This document shows, piece by piece, positions 33,416 to 42,149 of a DNA stretch of 64,000 nt. Source of the DNA: Burkholderiales bacterium (lineage in GTDB: Bacteria > Pseudomonadota > Gammaproteobacteria > Burkholderiales > Nitrosomonadaceae); contig JACKLU010000003.1 of the NCBI GenBank assembly GCA_024235735.1, positions 1 to 64,000 of the forward strand. Direction: 5' to 3'. The notes under the pieces are model-generated. The model was not told where the DNA came from. It searched no databases and saw nothing but the letters and a program-made list of their open reading frames with translations. The number at the start of each line of letters is the position of its first letter. Positions within the stretch are counted from its first letter, which is position 1. The translations under genes and the position numbers were made by a program.

Positions 33416-33526
33416 TTGTAGATCAAAAAATAGTGTTACGCATTACATGCCCTGAGTGTAAATTGAAAGACCTTGTAACTTGCAATCAATCGCCTGATTG
33501 AATTATCCGCCACCCTATTAGATACA

Positions 33527-33560
33527 ACCGATGCGCCTCCCTACAGTCGGCACATCCTAC
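33527..33560. repeat. REP-like repeat, copy 2 (inverted)
   Basis: The reverse complement reads GTAGGATGTGCCGACTG followed by GCGCATCGGT, matching copy 1 at 32361. It lies 13 bases downstream of the mnmE stop on the mnmE strand and may act as a stem-loop there. Confidence 0.6.
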
Positions 33561-33573
33561 TGAGTTATCGTTA

Positions 33574-34935
33574 TTATTTCCCGATACAAAATTCGGAAAA
33601 TATTTTCCCCAGCAAGTCATCGGCTGTGAAGCGTCCAGTGATGGATGACAGCGCTTCCTGCGCAATTCTCAATTCCTCGGCAAGCAGTTCCCAATTCGAT
33701 TCGCTTTCGCTGTATGTCCATGCTGCGTTGATGTGTTGCTGCGCGGTGTGCAGCGATTCCAGGTGGCGTTGCCGGGCCATAAAGAGTCCTTCTTCGGTCT
33801 GATTCGTTTGCCACCCGGCTGTTTTCAGGATCTGTTCGCGCAGCATGTCTATCCCCGCGCCGGTTCTGGCTGAGAGATGGATTTCAACGTGATTATCGCT
33901 GACCGCCATCCTGGGTTGCGCATCGAGCAGGTCAATTTTGTTGATCACGGTGATATGCGGCTTGTCGATGGAAAACGCCGCCAGGGCGGATTGACTGGTG
34001 TCATCGGCCAAGCGGCGGCTGCCGTCAATCAAGTGTATCCGTATGTCGGCGTTTCTGACTGCGGCCTGGGTGCGTTCGATGCCTTTCTGCTCGACGATAT
34101 CCGTGGTTTCTCGCAATCCTGCGGTATCGATCACGTGGATGGGTACCCCCGCGATGTTGATGGTTCTCTGGATACTGTCCCGTGTGGTGCCGGGGATTTC
34201 GGTGACTATGGCGACATCATCCTCGGCCAATTGATTGAGCAGACTGGATTTTCCCACATTCGGTTCGCCAATCAGCACCACGCTGATGCCTTCCTGCAGC
34301 AGATTACCGCGAACCGCCGATGACATGACGCGCGCAAGCTGTTCGCTGATGGTGCCGAGCCGTGCGTGGATTTCAGTATTATAAAGCCCTTCGATTTCCT
34401 CTTCCGGGAAATCCAGCGTTGCTTCGATGAGCATGCGCAGTGTGGTTAGCGATTGTACCAATTCATTGATCGCGTGTGAAAAAACGCCTTGCAGTGAGCG
34501 CACCGCGCACCGCGCCGCTTCGCTTGTGCTGGCTTGAATGAGATTGGATACGCTTTCGGCCTGTAGCAGGTCGATCTTGTTGTTGAGATAGGCACGCAAT
34601 GTGTATTCGCCCGGTTCCGCCAGCCGCGCGCCGCATGCAAGGCATTGGCTGAGCAGCAGATTCATGATGGCGGGGCCGCCGTGGCCCTGTAATTCCAGCA
34701 CGTCTTCACCCGTGTAGGAATGTGGCGCAGGAAAATAAAGTGCAATGCCTTGATCGATAATTTGGCCTCCGGTATCGAGAAACCGGCTTAACCGCGCCTT
34801 GCGCGGCTCAGGAAGCCCGCCCAGTATGGTTTGTGCAAGCGAAGCGAGATTCTTACCTGAAATACGGACTATGCCCACACCGCCACGGCCGGGCGGTGTT
34901 GCGATTGCAGCGATAATATCAGGCTTTATCTGCAA
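33574..34935 (-). CDS. mnmE: tRNA modification GTPase MnmE
   Basis: With MnmG it makes the cmnm5 modification of wobble uridine in several tRNAs. The 453-residue protein has the folate-binding N domain (ATPPGRGGVGIVRISG), a helical domain, an inserted G domain with G1 GEPNVGKSSLLNQ, DTAG and NKID motifs, and the C-terminal FCIGK cysteine motif. It is the last gene of the rpmH-rnpA-yidD-yidC-mnmE run, a classic conserved cluster. Confidence 0.97.
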   Translation of the reverse strand: MQIKPDIIAAIATPPGRGGVGIVRISGKNLASLAQTILGGLPEPRKARLSRFLDTGGQIIDQGIALYFPAPHSYTGEDVLELQGHGGPAIMNLLLSQCLACGARLAEPGEYTLRAYLNNKIDLLQAESVSNLIQASTSEAARCAVRSLQGVFSHAINELVQSLTTLRMLIEATLDFPEEEIEGLYNTEIHARLGTISEQLARVMSSAVRGNLLQEGISVVLIGEPNVGKSSLLNQLAEDDVAIVTEIPGTTRDSIQRTINIAGVPIHVIDTAGLRETTDIVEQKGIERTQAAVRNADIRIHLIDGSRRLADDTSQSALAAFSIDKPHITVINKIDLLDAQPRMAVSDNHVEIHLSARTGAGIDMLREQILKTAGWQTNQTEEGLFMARQRHLESLHTAQQHINAAWTYSESESNWELLAEELRIAQEALSSITGRFTADDLLGKIFSEFCIGK

Positions 34936-35038
34936 AATGGGTAACCTGTTGACTTCTTATCGAACCTGATTCGCCTGCTTCAAAACGCAGAATCAGTCTG
35001 GCTGAATATGAGCAGCCAGACCGAAGCAGAAATAAAAA

Positions 35039-36967
35039 TTACCTTCTTTTATCCTTTCTGGTTTTAACCCTGCCTTTTACAGGTGGTTTTGCAGCCGGTT
35101 TCTGCTGCTTGGGTGCAGGCGTCGGTCTTTCTTCTTTTGCCTCGATGATTTCAGCGTCTTCAATTTCCTGACTGTCTCCGGCATCAGATTCGGCAGTACG
35201 CGCAATTTGTTTGGGCTGACCGTTTTCTTCAGATGTCGCAGCTTTTCCTTTGGGACGAGTCGCTTTTCCTTTACTCCTTTTTTCTTCTTCCAGCTGTGCC
35301 GACTTTTCGAGCTTGCGCGTAATATACCATTGCTGCGCAATCGACAATATGTTGTTACACAGTGAATAGAGCACCAGCCCTGCCGGGAAGAAGAAGAAAA
35401 ATATACTGAACGCGATCGGCATGATCTGCATGACTCGCGCCTGTATCGGGTCTGTCGGTTTGGGGCTGAGCTTGGACTGCAACCACATGGACACACCCAT
35501 AATCAACGGCAGCACATAGTAAGGATCGGGCACCGACATGTCGGTAATCCAAAGCGCCAGCGGCGCGTATCGCAACTCCACCGCAGCGAGCAGCGTCCAG
35601 AACAATGCGATGAATACCGGAATCTGCACAAGAATCGGCAAACAGCCACCCAATGGATTGATTTTCTCTCTTTTGTAGAACTCCATCATCGCCTGGTGCA
35701 TGCGTTGCCGATCACTGGCATATTGTTCACGGATACGCTGCAATTCCGGCGTCACGACGCGTAATTTCGCCATCGACCGGTAACCGGCGGCAGACAATGG
35801 AAAAAATAACAGCTTGACGGTCAGAGTCAGCAGAATAATGGCCAAGCCCCAGTTATCGACATAGGAATGATAAAAAGACAATAACCAGAACAGGGGTTTC
35901 GCCAATATCGTCAACCAGCCGTAATCCACGGTCAGATCGAGTCCAGGTGATAATTCAGCCAGCTTGTCCTGCTCTTGCGGGCCGGCATAAAAAGGCATGA
36001 CAACATTGCCTGAATATCCTGGCTCGATTGTGCCGACTGGCGCGATAACCCCGGCTGTATATTGATTATAGGCCAGTCGCTTGACATAGTATTCCCGCGG
36101 TTTTCCCTCTTCGGGCAGCCAGGCTGTCAGAAAATAGTGCTCAAGCATCGCGATCCAGCCATTGTCGGCATTTGCCGGATAGGTGGCTTTGTTTTTATCC
36201 AGATCGGAAAACTTGACCTTGAGAAACTTTTCGTCGTCCGTATAAAGCGCGGGACCGGTATAGGAGTGCACCAGGAAACCTTGTCCCGTCGGCTCTTTGG
36301 CATCGCGCATCATCTGGAAGTATGCAAAAGGCATGATCGTGTTCTGACTGTTGTTGACAATCTCGAACTCGACATCGATGACATACGTGCCACGATGGAA
36401 GGTGTAGATTTTTGCGATTTGCAGGCCGTTTTCTTCGGGGGCCAGCAATCGAACGCTGACACGGTCTTCGCCGGGTTTCAGTTCGTAGGTGTAGACGTTC
36501 GAATCAATGGTATATCGCGTTTTATGGCTCGGCAGGCCGTCGCCGATCAAGCCGGACTGTGAAACCTGAAAGCGCGCCGCCTGATCCAGTAGTAATTCAT
36601 AGGGCTTGGTTTTATCTTCCCTGGCCGGGTGCATCAATAGACCCAGTTTTCTGATATCGCCGCCCGCGGTATCGATTTCAGCGACAATCAAATCCGTAGT
36701 GACTTGAATCTTTTCGCCGCTTTCGAATAAATTAGGCGTTATGCCCGGCGAAACACCTTCGATGCCCTCGGCATTGCTCAATCCACTTGCGCTGGCCAGC
36801 TCATCTCCGGGAACGGGCAATGGATCGTGCCGCTGATTACTCCCTTCAGTCATTACCCCGGGAGTTACCTGAGTAACCGGAGGCTGCATTTCTTTCTGCC
36901 ATGACTCCCACAAAAGCAACAGGGAAGTTGACAAGATAATGATCAGTATAAGTTTTCTTGTTTCCAT
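35039..36967 (-). CDS. yidC: Membrane protein insertase YidC
   Basis: Inserts and folds inner-membrane proteins with or without SecYEG. The 642-residue protein has an N-terminal membrane helix, a large periplasmic beta domain (about 60-350), then the five-helix conserved core (LLFFPLSAAGYRSMAKLR, PLGGCLPILVQIPVFIALFW). The C-terminal tail (about 560-642) is unusually long and rich in Lys, Glu, Pro and Ala, and presumably contacts ribosomes. It is cotranscribed with yidD and mnmE. Confidence 0.97.
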   Translation of the reverse strand: METRKLILIIILSTSLLLLWESWQKEMQPPVTQVTPGVMTEGSNQRHDPLPVPGDELASASGLSNAEGIEGVSPGITPNLFESGEKIQVTTDLIVAEIDTAGGDIRKLGLLMHPAREDKTKPYELLLDQAARFQVSQSGLIGDGLPSHKTRYTIDSNVYTYELKPGEDRVSVRLLAPEENGLQIAKIYTFHRGTYVIDVEFEIVNNSQNTIMPFAYFQMMRDAKEPTGQGFLVHSYTGPALYTDDEKFLKVKFSDLDKNKATYPANADNGWIAMLEHYFLTAWLPEEGKPREYYVKRLAYNQYTAGVIAPVGTIEPGYSGNVVMPFYAGPQEQDKLAELSPGLDLTVDYGWLTILAKPLFWLLSFYHSYVDNWGLAIILLTLTVKLLFFPLSAAGYRSMAKLRVVTPELQRIREQYASDRQRMHQAMMEFYKREKINPLGGCLPILVQIPVFIALFWTLLAAVELRYAPLALWITDMSVPDPYYVLPLIMGVSMWLQSKLSPKPTDPIQARVMQIMPIAFSIFFFFFPAGLVLYSLCNNILSIAQQWYITRKLEKSAQLEEEKRSKGKATRPKGKAATSEENGQPKQIARTAESDAGDSQEIEDAEIIEAKEERPTPAPKQQKPAAKPPVKGRVKTRKDKRR

Positions 36968-37113
36968 TCTATCGAGTCAGATTAATTTTTATGATGACGC
37001 CTGCTTGTGCATTGCATGCGTTATTGCAGCGTGTCGTCGTGTGTCAACCAGTTTTGATCGTTATGCGATCATTCATTTGCACGGTTTACCCTGTTGAGCG
37101 ATTATCCGGTGCT

Positions 37114-37323
37114 TCAGGGGACAGGCTCATAGCCGCCTTTACACCATGGATTACAGCGTAAAATGCGCCAGATACTCAGCCGCATGCCGCAAAAAAAGCC
37201 GTGCTTAGCCAATGCCTCGCACGCATACTGAGAGCAGGTGGGAGTAAAGCGGCATGAAGGCGGTATCATAGGACTGATGCAATATTGATAAAGCCTTATC
37301 AGCGCGATGACTAGTCGTGACAT
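37114..37323 (-). CDS. yidD: Membrane protein insertion efficiency factor YidD
   Basis: A 69-residue protein with the YidD signature: YQYCISPMIPPSCRFTPTCS, a QYACEALAKHG helix, and RCNPWCKGGYEPVP at the C terminus. It overlaps rnpA by 13 bases, as is usual. It probably assists YidC; the family's mechanism is not fully known. Confidence 0.95.
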   Translation of the reverse strand: MSRLVIALIRLYQYCISPMIPPSCRFTPTCSQYACEALAKHGFFCGMRLSIWRILRCNPWCKGGYEPVP

Positions 37324-37652
37324 TGTTGTAATTCGTGCATCAATAACTTGATTTCAGCAACAACCTGCGCTACCTCTCCCCGAGAAACCGGGCGCTTCAA
37401 CCGCATTACCCAGTCCATACCCATGGCGTCGTTTTTCTCGAATGTACGAAATGTTTCTCGCAGTAATCGCTTTATTTTGTTGCGTTTCACTGCTCGACGC
37501 TCAATTTTTTTTGAAACAATCAACCCTATTCTGGAGTAGAGCAGCTCATTAGGTTTGGCATATATTTGTAAATGCAAACTGCTCGCCTGATGTTGAAAGC
37601 GAAAAACCGCTGTAAAGGCCTCCGCGTTACACAGCCGACGATTTCTCGACAA
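37311..37652 (-). CDS. rnpA: Ribonuclease P protein component
   Basis: The protein subunit of RNase P. The RNR signature region AVKRNKIKRLLRETFR and the central GLIVSKKIERRAVKR are present; length is about 113 residues from TTG 37652. The frame remains open upstream with family-like residues VKVYS before the TTG, yet there is no ATG or GTG, so the true start may be a rarer codon such as ATT at about 37669. Its position between rpmH and yidD is canonical. Confidence 0.92.
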   Translation of the reverse strand: MSRNRRLCNAEAFTAVFRFQHQASSLHLQIYAKPNELLYSRIGLIVSKKIERRAVKRNKIKRLLRETFRTFEKNDAMGMDWVMRLKRPVSRGEVAQVVAEIKLLMHELQQCHD

Positions 37653-37715
37653 GGAATATACTTTTACATGGTTAATGCTGTTACTCAGTCTGTCTGATTA
37701 TTGATCGTGTGGTGT

Positions 37716-37850
37716 TTATACACTCAATTTTTTGCGCCCTTTTGCCCGGCGCGCCCGAATGACAGCCCTGCCACCGCGCGTTTTCATGCGGACGCGAAAA
37801 CCGTGCGTTCTTTTCCTTTTAATAACAGACGGCTGATATGTACGTTTCAT
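37716..37850 (-). CDS. rpmH: 50S ribosomal protein L34
   Basis: A 44-residue very basic protein: MKRTYQPSVIKRKRTHGFRV, then RMKTRGGRAVIRARRAKGRK, ending KLSV. It is identical in layout to L34 of other proteobacteria. It is the first gene of the rpmH-rnpA-yidD-yidC-mnmE run. No dnaA or dnaN is adjacent, so oriC need not be here. Confidence 0.97.
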   Translation of the reverse strand: MKRTYQPSVIKRKRTHGFRVRMKTRGGRAVIRARRAKGRKKLSV

Positions 37851-37886
37851 ACTTTCTCTCTCTATGTTTGATCAATAAAACCGTGT

Positions 37887-37916
37887 ATTACAACCTGTTA
37901 TACAGTCTCGTGTCAA
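37887..37916 (-). promoter_or_regulatory. Sigma-70 promoter for rpmH operon
   Basis: On the minus strand a perfect TTGACA (37916-37911) and TGTAAT (37892-37887) are separated by 18 bases, about 37 bases upstream of the rpmH start. Confidence 0.65.
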
Positions 37917-38072
37917 CTATTTTTAAATAGTGATTTTGCTGATTAATGTGCTTTTAAATCATCACTGCAATCACTGCGCATGACGACTCCGCGCCTCCCC
38001 CCGCACTATAAACAGCCATCTTGCCCTTATCTTGTATATCACGTTGCAGGTAATGGCGTTAAAAAACGAAAA

Positions 38073-39170
38073 TTAAAATTTAGCGCCTGTTCCAACCAAT
38101 TCAGCTGCGATGATTTTATAACCGAAATTTTCCGGATCCATGCTATCCAGCGGTTGATTATCAATCTCCGCGTGCGGAAACAGAAAGAAAGGTAACTTTC
38201 CGACACGGCTGTTCGGCAGAGGAATATCCTGTTCATGATTGAATGTAATCCAGTTCATTTCCCAGGCGCCGAAGAAGTCTTCTCGCAAACGTTCAATTTG
38301 CGGATCATCCAGTTCCAGGTTTTCGAGTTTGGCGACCTTGCACACATCGGCGGGGTTAACCGGAATCCAGCCATAATTATTTAGATAAAATTCCGCCCGG
38401 CTATGTTGCGCAGTGCTGATATCCGTTGGCCTGCCCAAACTCGAATGCAATTCCGACTCCGTCATGCGTATGCCATATTGCATTCGCGCAGGGATGCCAA
38501 GCGCGCGCGTCAATCCAACGAAAAGCGAATGCGCGTCCACGCACTTCCCCTTTAGCTGATTATTTTCCAGCATGAATTTCACATCACCCTTGCCGCGGCC
38601 GCGCGTCGTTTCATCATGACGGAAGTGATCGATGAGCCAGTCATAGATGGCGCGCGCCTTCTCCAGCGGCGTATTTCCTTTGTCGTACGTGATTGAGTGC
38701 GCGACATCTTTAACCAGTTTATCGATAGGAATTAAATTAGTGGACTCAAGATAGGGCTTGAGATGGGGAGAAATGGATGCAGCGTCCGGACGGTAATAAT
38801 CCAGATTGACCGAATGATTCGATGTTTTGATAATGCTGTGGATTGTGGCATGACGCGGTCCGTCGCCTTGCCATTCTGCTGTAAAAACAGGAAATTTTTC
38901 TTTGCCGCAAGTATCGAATTTAGCTGTCTTCGCAGTTCCTGACCAATTATTGCCCTGTGTATACTGATAAGCTGGAGACATGGAATTGGGCAACGGCAGC
39001 CAGAGGCGTGCATGCTTTCCGGTTGCCGGCAAATCGACCTGATAAGTCAGTCGGAAGCTGTTCCACTTTTCAAAATCCAGTCTCCGGCTATCGGCAAACA
39101 ATGGAATTGACGTTATTGGATTTAAAAGTGCGCCCGCCCCAATAATTTTGATAAAATCTCTGCGTTTCAT
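38073..39170 (-). CDS. Tat-exported transglutaminase-like protein
   Basis: A 365-residue protein starting at ATG 39170, with AGAAGAGG upstream. The N terminus MKRRDFIKIIGAGALLNPI is a twin-arginine signal. The transglutaminase-like core shows Cys in GKCVDAHSLFVGLTRALGIP, His in AQHSRAEFYLNNYGWIPV and Asp in VNPADV, the papain-like triad of the family. It is probably a periplasmic protease or amidase-like enzyme of unknown substrate. It is divergent from the esterase gene at 39295. Confidence 0.85.
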   Translation of the reverse strand: MKRRDFIKIIGAGALLNPITSIPLFADSRRLDFEKWNSFRLTYQVDLPATGKHARLWLPLPNSMSPAYQYTQGNNWSGTAKTAKFDTCGKEKFPVFTAEWQGDGPRHATIHSIIKTSNHSVNLDYYRPDAASISPHLKPYLESTNLIPIDKLVKDVAHSITYDKGNTPLEKARAIYDWLIDHFRHDETTRGRGKGDVKFMLENNQLKGKCVDAHSLFVGLTRALGIPARMQYGIRMTESELHSSLGRPTDISTAQHSRAEFYLNNYGWIPVNPADVCKVAKLENLELDDPQIERLREDFFGAWEMNWITFNHEQDIPLPNSRVGKLPFFLFPHAEIDNQPLDSMDPENFGYKIIAAELVGTGAKF

Positions 39171-39294
39171 AGCCTCTTCTCTGTTGAAATTTATGTCAGG
39201 ATAAATGGAAAATTGAATCAATCCGCTGCTTGTTTTTTGCATGGCGAATTTTATCCTATCGCTTACTTAAGTCAATGTTCCATGATGCCTATTT

Positions 39295-39972
39295 ATGTCT
39301 GAATCTGAACTGTTATCCGCCGTTGAAATCGAAACCGGCTCCAACCCTGCGCATACCATCTTATGGATGCACGGTCTGGGCGCCGATGGAAACGATTTCG
39401 TGCCGATTATCAATGAATTGACAGTATCCTCAAAAATACCGATCCGCTTTATTTTTCCACACGCTCCCGAAAGACCGGTAACCATAAACGGCGGCTATGT
39501 GATGCGCGCCTGGTATGATATTTATGGCGCAAATATCGGCGCATCCGAAGATGAGATCGGCATCCGGGCTTCGCAAAAAAACATTGATGCATTGATTGAA
39601 AATGAACTGCGAAGAGGCATTGCATCAACGCATATCGTTCTGGCCGGTTTTTCACAGGGCGGCGCCATGGCGCTCCAAGCGGGGTTGCGGCAGAAGAACA
39701 AATTGGGCGGTATTATGGCATTGTCATGTTATCTGCCTTTATCCGCCTCCCTGCATCATGAAGCTCAGGCGACCAATATCGCGACGCCCATTTTTATGGC
39801 GCATGGCACGTATGATGCGATTGTTCCGATTACACTCGCCACGTCATCAAAAGAAAAACTGCTTCAAGCCCATTACACCGTAGATTGGCATGAGTACTCG
39901 ATAGAACACTCCGTCTGCGGTCAGGAAATCGACGATATCGATCAGTGGTTACAGCAGATTATTCTAAGGTAA
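39295..39972 (+). CDS. Carboxylesterase / phospholipase, acyl-protein-thioesterase-like
   Basis: A 225-residue alpha/beta hydrolase. The oxyanion region is WMHGLGADGNDF, the nucleophile Ser lies in LAGFSQGGAMA (about 121), Asp in AHGTYDAIVP, and His near YSIEHSVC. The family hydrolyses short acyl esters or thioesters in the cytoplasm. xthA follows 45 bases downstream in the same direction. Confidence 0.9.
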   Translation: MSESELLSAVEIETGSNPAHTILWMHGLGADGNDFVPIINELTVSSKIPIRFIFPHAPERPVTINGGYVMRAWYDIYGANIGASEDEIGIRASQKNIDALIENELRRGIASTHIVLAGFSQGGAMALQAGLRQKNKLGGIMALSCYLPLSASLHHEAQATNIATPIFMAHGTYDAIVPITLATSSKEKLLQAHYTVDWHEYSIEHSVCGQEIDDIDQWLQQIILR

Positions 39973-40017
39973 CTCGATCTGTAATTCTTTGTAATGCTTA
40001 TTATCTGACTCAAAAAT

Positions 40018-40794
40018 ATGAAACTGGCGACATGGAACGTCAACTCCCTCAAAGTTCGGTTACCTCAGGTCATCGAATGGCTGCAAGCCCATCAACCGGA
40101 TATACTTTGCCTTCAGGAAACCAAATTATCCGATGAAAATTTTCCTCGGGATGAAATCACCGATGCCGGCTACCAGTCCATCTACACCGGCCAGAAGACT
40201 TATAACGGTGTAGCCATACTCAGCAGATTACAAGGCCAGGAGGCCGTCACCGCCATCCCTGATTTTGAGGACGAACAGAAAAGAGTCATTGCGGCAACTT
40301 ATGGAAATCTGCGTGTTGTTTCTGTTTATGTACCCAACGGCGAAACGGTGGATTCAGAAAAATATGCTTATAAAATGAGATGGCTGCCCGCTTTGACAAC
40401 ATGGCTGCGCGAAGAATTAAAAAAACACCCCCGACTCGCCGTCATGGGTGACTACAATATCGCTCCTGATGACCGGGACGTATACGACCCGGAGCTCTGG
40501 AACGGAAAAGTATTATGCAGCCAGCCTGAGCGTAGCGCGTTTGACGAATTATTGAATATTGGCTTCGTTGACAGCTTCCGTCTGTTCGAACAACCGGAAA
40601 AATCGTATAGCTGGTGGGATTATCGTATGCTGGCATTCAGGCGCAACCGAGGGCTGCGTATCGATCATATACTGCTGAGTGAAGCCTTGGCGAAAGACTG
40701 CATTGCCTGCCAGATTGACAAAGTAACGCGAAAACAGGAGCGCCCATCCGATCATGCTCCCGTTATTGCACTACTATCCGAAGGGAATTCCTGA
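40018..40794 (+). CDS. xthA: Exodeoxyribonuclease III
   Basis: An AP endonuclease and 3'-5' exonuclease of base excision repair. The 258-residue protein has N7 (TWNVNSLKVR), E34 (CLQETKLSDE), GDYNIAPDDRDV and the C-terminal SDHAPVIALL motif with the catalytic His. Length and start fit the family closely. Confidence 0.95.
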   Translation: MKLATWNVNSLKVRLPQVIEWLQAHQPDILCLQETKLSDENFPRDEITDAGYQSIYTGQKTYNGVAILSRLQGQEAVTAIPDFEDEQKRVIAATYGNLRVVSVYVPNGETVDSEKYAYKMRWLPALTTWLREELKKHPRLAVMGDYNIAPDDRDVYDPELWNGKVLCSQPERSAFDELLNIGFVDSFRLFEQPEKSYSWWDYRMLAFRRNRGLRIDHILLSEALAKDCIACQIDKVTRKQERPSDHAPVIALLSEGNS

Positions 40795-40850
40795 GAATCC
40801 TTATTTGCGCTTATCCACATAACGAATTGCGCGCTTTCCAGAGAAACCCG

Positions 40851-41303
40851 CTATTTGATTTCCGGTATATTTTCCAGTTCGCGCTGCAAAGCTTGAAGAC
40901 TTATTTCGCGGGCACTGATTTCATTTTTCAAGCGCTCAACACGGTCAAGATAACGCTGATAATTACGCTCACTTCCCAGACGATCCGGTTTGCCGCCTTT
41001 ATATTCAGCCCGGGTCATATCCAATTGCGCGGTTTCTTCGGCAATACGACGCTCGACATCCTTTCGCTGTTCTCTAATAATGTTGTTTTCCCGCCTTTGC
41101 CTTATTCTGTCATCAATGCCTTCAGCGTCAACCGAAGGCACTACAACAAGAGGGGGTAGATCCACTTCTTCCGCGGCGGCGGTTGAGCGGACATTTGAAT
41201 ACGTCACGTTACCTTGCTCGTCTATATGTTTATAAACACCGGAAAGCACAGGGTTCGTGTAAACGGACAAGGCGGCTATTAACAGAAAGTTCTGTATTTT
41301 CAT
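40851..41303 (-). CDS. DUF4124-domain protein (first of two)
   Basis: A 150-residue precursor with a short signal peptide (about 1-21). The N-terminal DUF4124 module (VYKHIDEQGNVTYSNVRS) is followed by a long charged coiled-coil region (about 65-145, RQRRENNIIREQRKDVERRI). DUF4124 proteins are exported and common in beta- and gammaproteobacteria, with unknown function. A similar protein is encoded 23 bases upstream, so the two form a tandem pair, probably one operon. Confidence 0.82.
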   Translation of the reverse strand: MKIQNFLLIAALSVYTNPVLSGVYKHIDEQGNVTYSNVRSTAAAEEVDLPPLVVVPSVDAEGIDDRIRQRRENNIIREQRKDVERRIAEETAQLDMTRAEYKGGKPDRLGSERNYQRYLDRVERLKNEISAREISLQALQRELENIPEIK

Positions 41304-41326
41304 GATAAAAGGTTAACCTGCAAACG

Positions 41327-41776
41327 TTATAATCTTTCCAGCTCTTTTTTCAGTGACGCGATATTGCTTTCATGCCGCTGCAATTTATTATGCAGGCGCC
41401 TCATCCTATCGTTTTGCTGTTGCGCCTCCTCGCCGTTACTCAGCTGCGCGATAAATCTGCTGGTTTCGGAAAACAATTTCATTTCTTCGGCCAGTTCATT
41501 TTCGAGAATCTGGCGACGCTGCACATCGCGCTTTTGTTGTGCGTGAACACTGGCTTTTGGAAAGTGCGCTGGCCTCACTGCGGCTACAGCTTGAGATCTG
41601 GGGCTGTTTGACGTCGACTGAATGGTCTGCGCCCCCTTGATTGGGCGATTGGTAAAAGTGATGCTGCCATCTGCGTCTACATGTTTATAAATCGTTGATC
41701 CCGCGTGTACAACCGACGTCAGATCCGTACTCAGGAAAGCTATAACGATTAGTAAAAATGGTATTGGTATATTCAT
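41327..41776 (-). CDS. DUF4124-domain protein (second of two)
   Basis: A 149-residue precursor with a signal peptide (about 1-25). It has a DUF4124 module (IYKHVDADGSITFTNRPI) and a C-terminal helical, charged region (EMKLFSETSRFIAQLSNGEE). It shares the layout and the KH-D-G-T/N motif of the neighbour at 40851, indicating gene duplication. Confidence 0.82.
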   Translation of the reverse strand: MNIPIPFLLIVIAFLSTDLTSVVHAGSTIYKHVDADGSITFTNRPIKGAQTIQSTSNSPRSQAVAAVRPAHFPKASVHAQQKRDVQRRQILENELAEEMKLFSETSRFIAQLSNGEEAQQQNDRMRRLHNKLQRHESNIASLKKELERL

Positions 41777-42149
41777 AATTCACGATTGGCTATCGAACAC
41801 AAATGCCGAAAACAGCAAATTAAGTTGAATTGACATTTACAGTCTATCAACTATCTCCTCAAGGGAAAGCTGGAAAAGGGTGAAATTTATACCGTTTTTT
41901 TACGCAATTTATGATAAAAGTCGACTGATGGCGCCTCGGTCAGCGCCTATCTCTTAAGTTGGCAGACTGTTAAACAATCTGATCAGGACAGCTGAAGCAA
42001 GACAAAGCAAGCGACGCAAGCAGCCATAAGACTGCTCCGCAAGGTAAAGCATTAGCACCGAGAGCAAGGAGGCAGAGTTTACGCAATGCGCATTTTGAAC
42101 CTGCCTATTAATGCCGCAGCGGCAACGCAGATAACTTTTCAACAATCTG
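41777..42149. other. 373-bp intergenic region with repeated palindromic motif
   Basis: No gene seen. It holds two related motifs, GGCAGACTGTTAAAC (41961-41975) and CAACAATCTGTTAG (42140-42153, touching the glnA stop). Both belong to the TTAACA-TGTTAA family seen elsewhere in the window, bracketing about 180 bases of non-coding DNA. A short GGCGC/GCGCC hairpin lies near 41929-41949. Confidence 0.5.

Noticed and set aside
37851..38072. Replication origin next to rpmH
   Set aside because: The gap lacks DnaA boxes and AT-rich repeats, and dnaA is not adjacent; only an rpmH promoter is supported.
40811..40819. TTATCCACA, a perfect DnaA box
   Set aside because: A single box between xthA and a DUF4124 gene, with no cluster and no dnaA or dnaN nearby; probably chance.
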